This document shows, in pieces, positions 61,429-64,000 of a DNA stretch of 64,000 nt. Each line of letters opens with the position of its first letter. Position 1 is the first letter of the stretch. The stretch is taken from NCBI RefSeq assembly GCF_032118995.1, contig NC_092663.1, positions 8,308,001 through 8,372,000 of the forward strand. Direction: 5' to 3'. Source of the DNA: Asterias amurensis (lineage: Eukaryota; Echinodermata; Asteroidea; Forcipulatida; Asteriidae). The notes beneath the pieces were generated by a model. It searched no databases and was not told the DNA's origin. It saw only the letters and a program-made list of their open reading frames with translations. A program made the translations under genes and the position numbers.

Positions 61429-64000
61429 GTAAGTATAGACTGTACCCAACCGGTTCGTACTGGGTCGAAATCTGGTCTGCCTCCTAGCCTCCCACTACCC
61501 CCCCCCCCCCCCCCCCCCCATAAGAACAGGGTGGTTGGGGTGACCTGCTGGGTTAAACCGTCAAGAGTTTATAATCAAAACGACATGGGGAGACCTAGGC
61601 ATGTCTCCGAAAGCTATTAGGCTGATACTCGCATTGACCACCGTCGTTGATGAAACTTCGGTTGCTATCAAAGATGGCGGTCAATGACGTCACTTGCAAT
61701 CCATCTTAGTTTTAGCCGCTCCTCGCAAATGTGATAATGATTAAACTCACGCAACCGTTCATACATTATTGGTTGGCAGTGGAGTTGCTAATTAGGCATG
61801 CGTCACGCCACAACTCATTATGTGTTGCTAGTGTTTAATAGTACGCATTATAACACACCTGTATTCTGGTTGGCTGAAACACGGTCACGTGGGATGAACT
61901 AATGTAGGCTAGTGATCGCGCGCGCGTGTTTTGCGGGAATAGTACCAGAGCGGACTATAGTCTTTGCAAATAGTGCAAAATACCTTTTTCTGTTCTTAAT
62001 TGACATTTACGACCGAGCTGTGTTATAAAACACGTTATTGACTTGCATAATTCGGTAACTAGTGTGCATTACGTCTATTCCCCCTCGGGCCTGTGAATGA
62101 CCAGAAGAGGGGCCTATATTTCCTTCGGCCTCGGGAAATAGGTCGCTGTTCTGGTCACTGAAAGTCCCTCGTGGAAATAGATGTGTACTAGTTACTTCGT
62201 TGCCAGTTAATATCTGTATACTGTCTGCTGAACGCATCCATTTTTTGCACTTCACAATATCAACCAATGTTAAATTGAATAAAAAAAAAATAATAATAAT
62301 AAAAAAAAAACAGTTTTAAAGTTGTTAAGCCTCTTCAAAACAAACCAATTAAGTTTACAAGTAAATTCAATTTGTAGTAAGTGAGCCGCTATATTTTGGC
62401 GCAACCAAGACTAGTGTACACATAATGAATGTTTATGAGTGCAATGGTGCGAATATGAGTTGAAAGATGGAATTTTCTATTCAACGAGGCGGAGCCGAGT
62501 TGAATGGAACATTCCAGCTTTCAACGAATGAACATATTATTGGCACCATTGCACGAATGAAAAACATTCATTATTTGTTTTATATAACATCCAAGTAGAT
62601 CTTTGCCATTTTGATTGAAAGATACAACTTTCAAAACAAACAAAGCGTTGGCCTACAATTTTTAATAGACTGTGCAAGTCTCGCGCGCACCGGAGCGAGA
62701 AAACACGACAACTGAAGAACTTTATTTTTTTATGAATCAAATCTTTGCTTTAATTTATTCTTAATGCTGAATCTGAACAACAAAAATACCCTATAGAGCT
62801 TGTTTAAATTAGTTTTAGCTTTTTAAACAAACACACAATTATCGGTTAAAGTCTATGTATGGACAAAAGTAAAACTCTGGGACAAGGATGTTTGTTTGAT
62901 CTTAAATTTTTTGAAACCCCTTTTGTAAATCTACGCCCGAATGTGAAACTGCTAAAAGCTGGTTTATACGCGGACGCACGATGGTCGCAAGGGCGTTAGA
63001 TAAACGCGTGACGCAGTTTAAAGAGGAAGCCGACGCCTAAACGACTAATGAAAAAGCTTTTCACCCCGCGCGACCAAAACAAGCGTCTGCGTAAGTTTCG
63101 TGATCGGAGATGGGCAGAAATTCTTAATTTTTACCAAGTAACCTGACCTGAGGTCAAGTTTAAATATCGGTTTTTCTTCGTTATTATGTTGACTTTATTT
63201 TTACTTTTATATATGATGTTAATTAGTATTACATTTTTAACAACATGTGTCATTTTTATGGTCATAAACTACATTAAACTAAAGTAATGGACAAAACAAA
63301 ATCTCCCCAACGTAAAACTCCATAAGGTTGGGACCACAATGGTCCCGGAAGTTCAAATCCGCGCGAGACTTGCACAGTCTATTGTAGAATCCGAATGCTA
63401 GTATTAGTAATTTTACTAATATTATTCCTTGCAGTAACACTGCTGCGTTACAAAGACACGCGCACGCAGTGATGTTTTTACTCAGCTTTTTCGTTCCATC
63501 CGAAAAGTACCATTGCACGCTGGAACGAAAAAGCACGGTGAGTGACTCAGCGTGCAATGGTACTTTTATTTGCTATCACGTGACGGACAATCCTCCAATC
63601 AAATGGTATATAAAATGATAATGTTAACGTAGGTAAATACTATGGTCAGTAGGTATCCATGAACATTTCTTGCCTTATTTGTTAAAGTCACCTGGAAGTG
63701 GTATTTTTTTTAAATAAAGCTTTTGTCACTAAAATATGTGTTTTTACGAGAGGAATGTGAATAAAAAGTTAACTAAGGTTTAAAAATATTAGTTTTGATT
63801 GTATTTACAAATTTACGAGTAGGCCCCGACCCGAGAGGGCGCTGTTCGTGACGTAATTCAAGGCGCGATATTTGAAGAGAAAATTTGTAGTCAGGCCCCC
63901 GTACATTACGTCTTTCAGATACCTTCTTCAATTTCCCACTAGCTGGAAAAGTTGTTGGGACGGCGTCGTGTTTAAGAATGGCTCTTCTCGTCATGTCAAA
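61429..64000. other. intron 2 of sialyltransferase 2, repeats only
   Basis: There is a C-run at about 61498-61519. 61850-62200 holds a relative of the 17511-17985 insertion with the hairpin CTTCGGCCTCGGGAAATAGG. 62440-62560 is a hairpin-type repeat (TGCAATGGTGCGAATATGAG and its complement, with GAGGCGGAGCCGAGTTGAAT). 63480-63566 has inverted GTACCATTGCACGCT and TTTTTCGTTCC. No exon with sialyltransferase motifs was found. Confidence 0.55.
63683..64000 (+). mobile_element. TTAA MITE, AGTCACCTGGAA family, cut by window end
   Basis: TTAAAGTCACCTGGAAGTGG and the body CCCCGACCCGAGAGGGCGCT match the copy at 31069-31635. The right end lies outside the window. Confidence 0.82.

Overview
This window is from an animal nuclear genome, most likely an echinoderm and probably a sea star. 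The evidence is spliced genes with GT-AG introns, a BRCA1 whose RING, coiled-coil and BRCT parts are deuterostome-like, a Golgi sialyltransferase pair, and dense short inverted-repeat transposons of a kind I associate with asteroid genomes. The species assignment is inference.

Layout. Positions 1996-33858 (minus strand) hold a complete BRCA1 ortholog that I reconstructed as 15 coding exons, all in frame, encoding about 3206 residues, far longer than human BRCA1 (1863). It has an N-terminal C3HC4 RING, two giant exons of 3863 and 3048 bp coding low-complexity Ser/Glu/Lys-rich sequence, a PALB2-type coiled coil, an acidic region with coding tandem repeats, and tandem BRCT domains. Positions 33859-38744 separate it from a divergently transcribed gene and are mostly filled by a 2.9-kb foldback element. 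Positions 38745-45700 (plus) hold a complete 7-exon sialyltransferase of the ST6GALNAC1/2 type (444 residues). Positions 45701-60372 are repeat-rich intergenic DNA. Positions 60473-61428 (plus) hold the first two coding exons of a paralogous sialyltransferase that continues past the window end.

Mobile DNA. The dominant repeat is a roughly 380-bp TTAA-flanked MITE starting AGGCAGTGGACAC, with more than a dozen copies. At least three other TTAA-flanked families are present. There are also tRNA-derived SINEs, a non-autonomous hAT element with an 8-bp duplication, a TIR element inside a SINE, two foldback elements with 6-bp duplications whose arms are arrays of small palindromes, a LINE 3' end, a 104-bp satellite in BRCA1 introns, and very long compound microsatellites.

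How the genes work. BRCA1 (nuclear E3 ligase and phosphopeptide reader in DNA repair) and the sialyltransferases (Golgi glycan capping) have no functional link. Their head-to-head placement may mean shared promoter DNA, but the sequence alone does not show it. No CRISPR, operon or prokaryotic feature is present.
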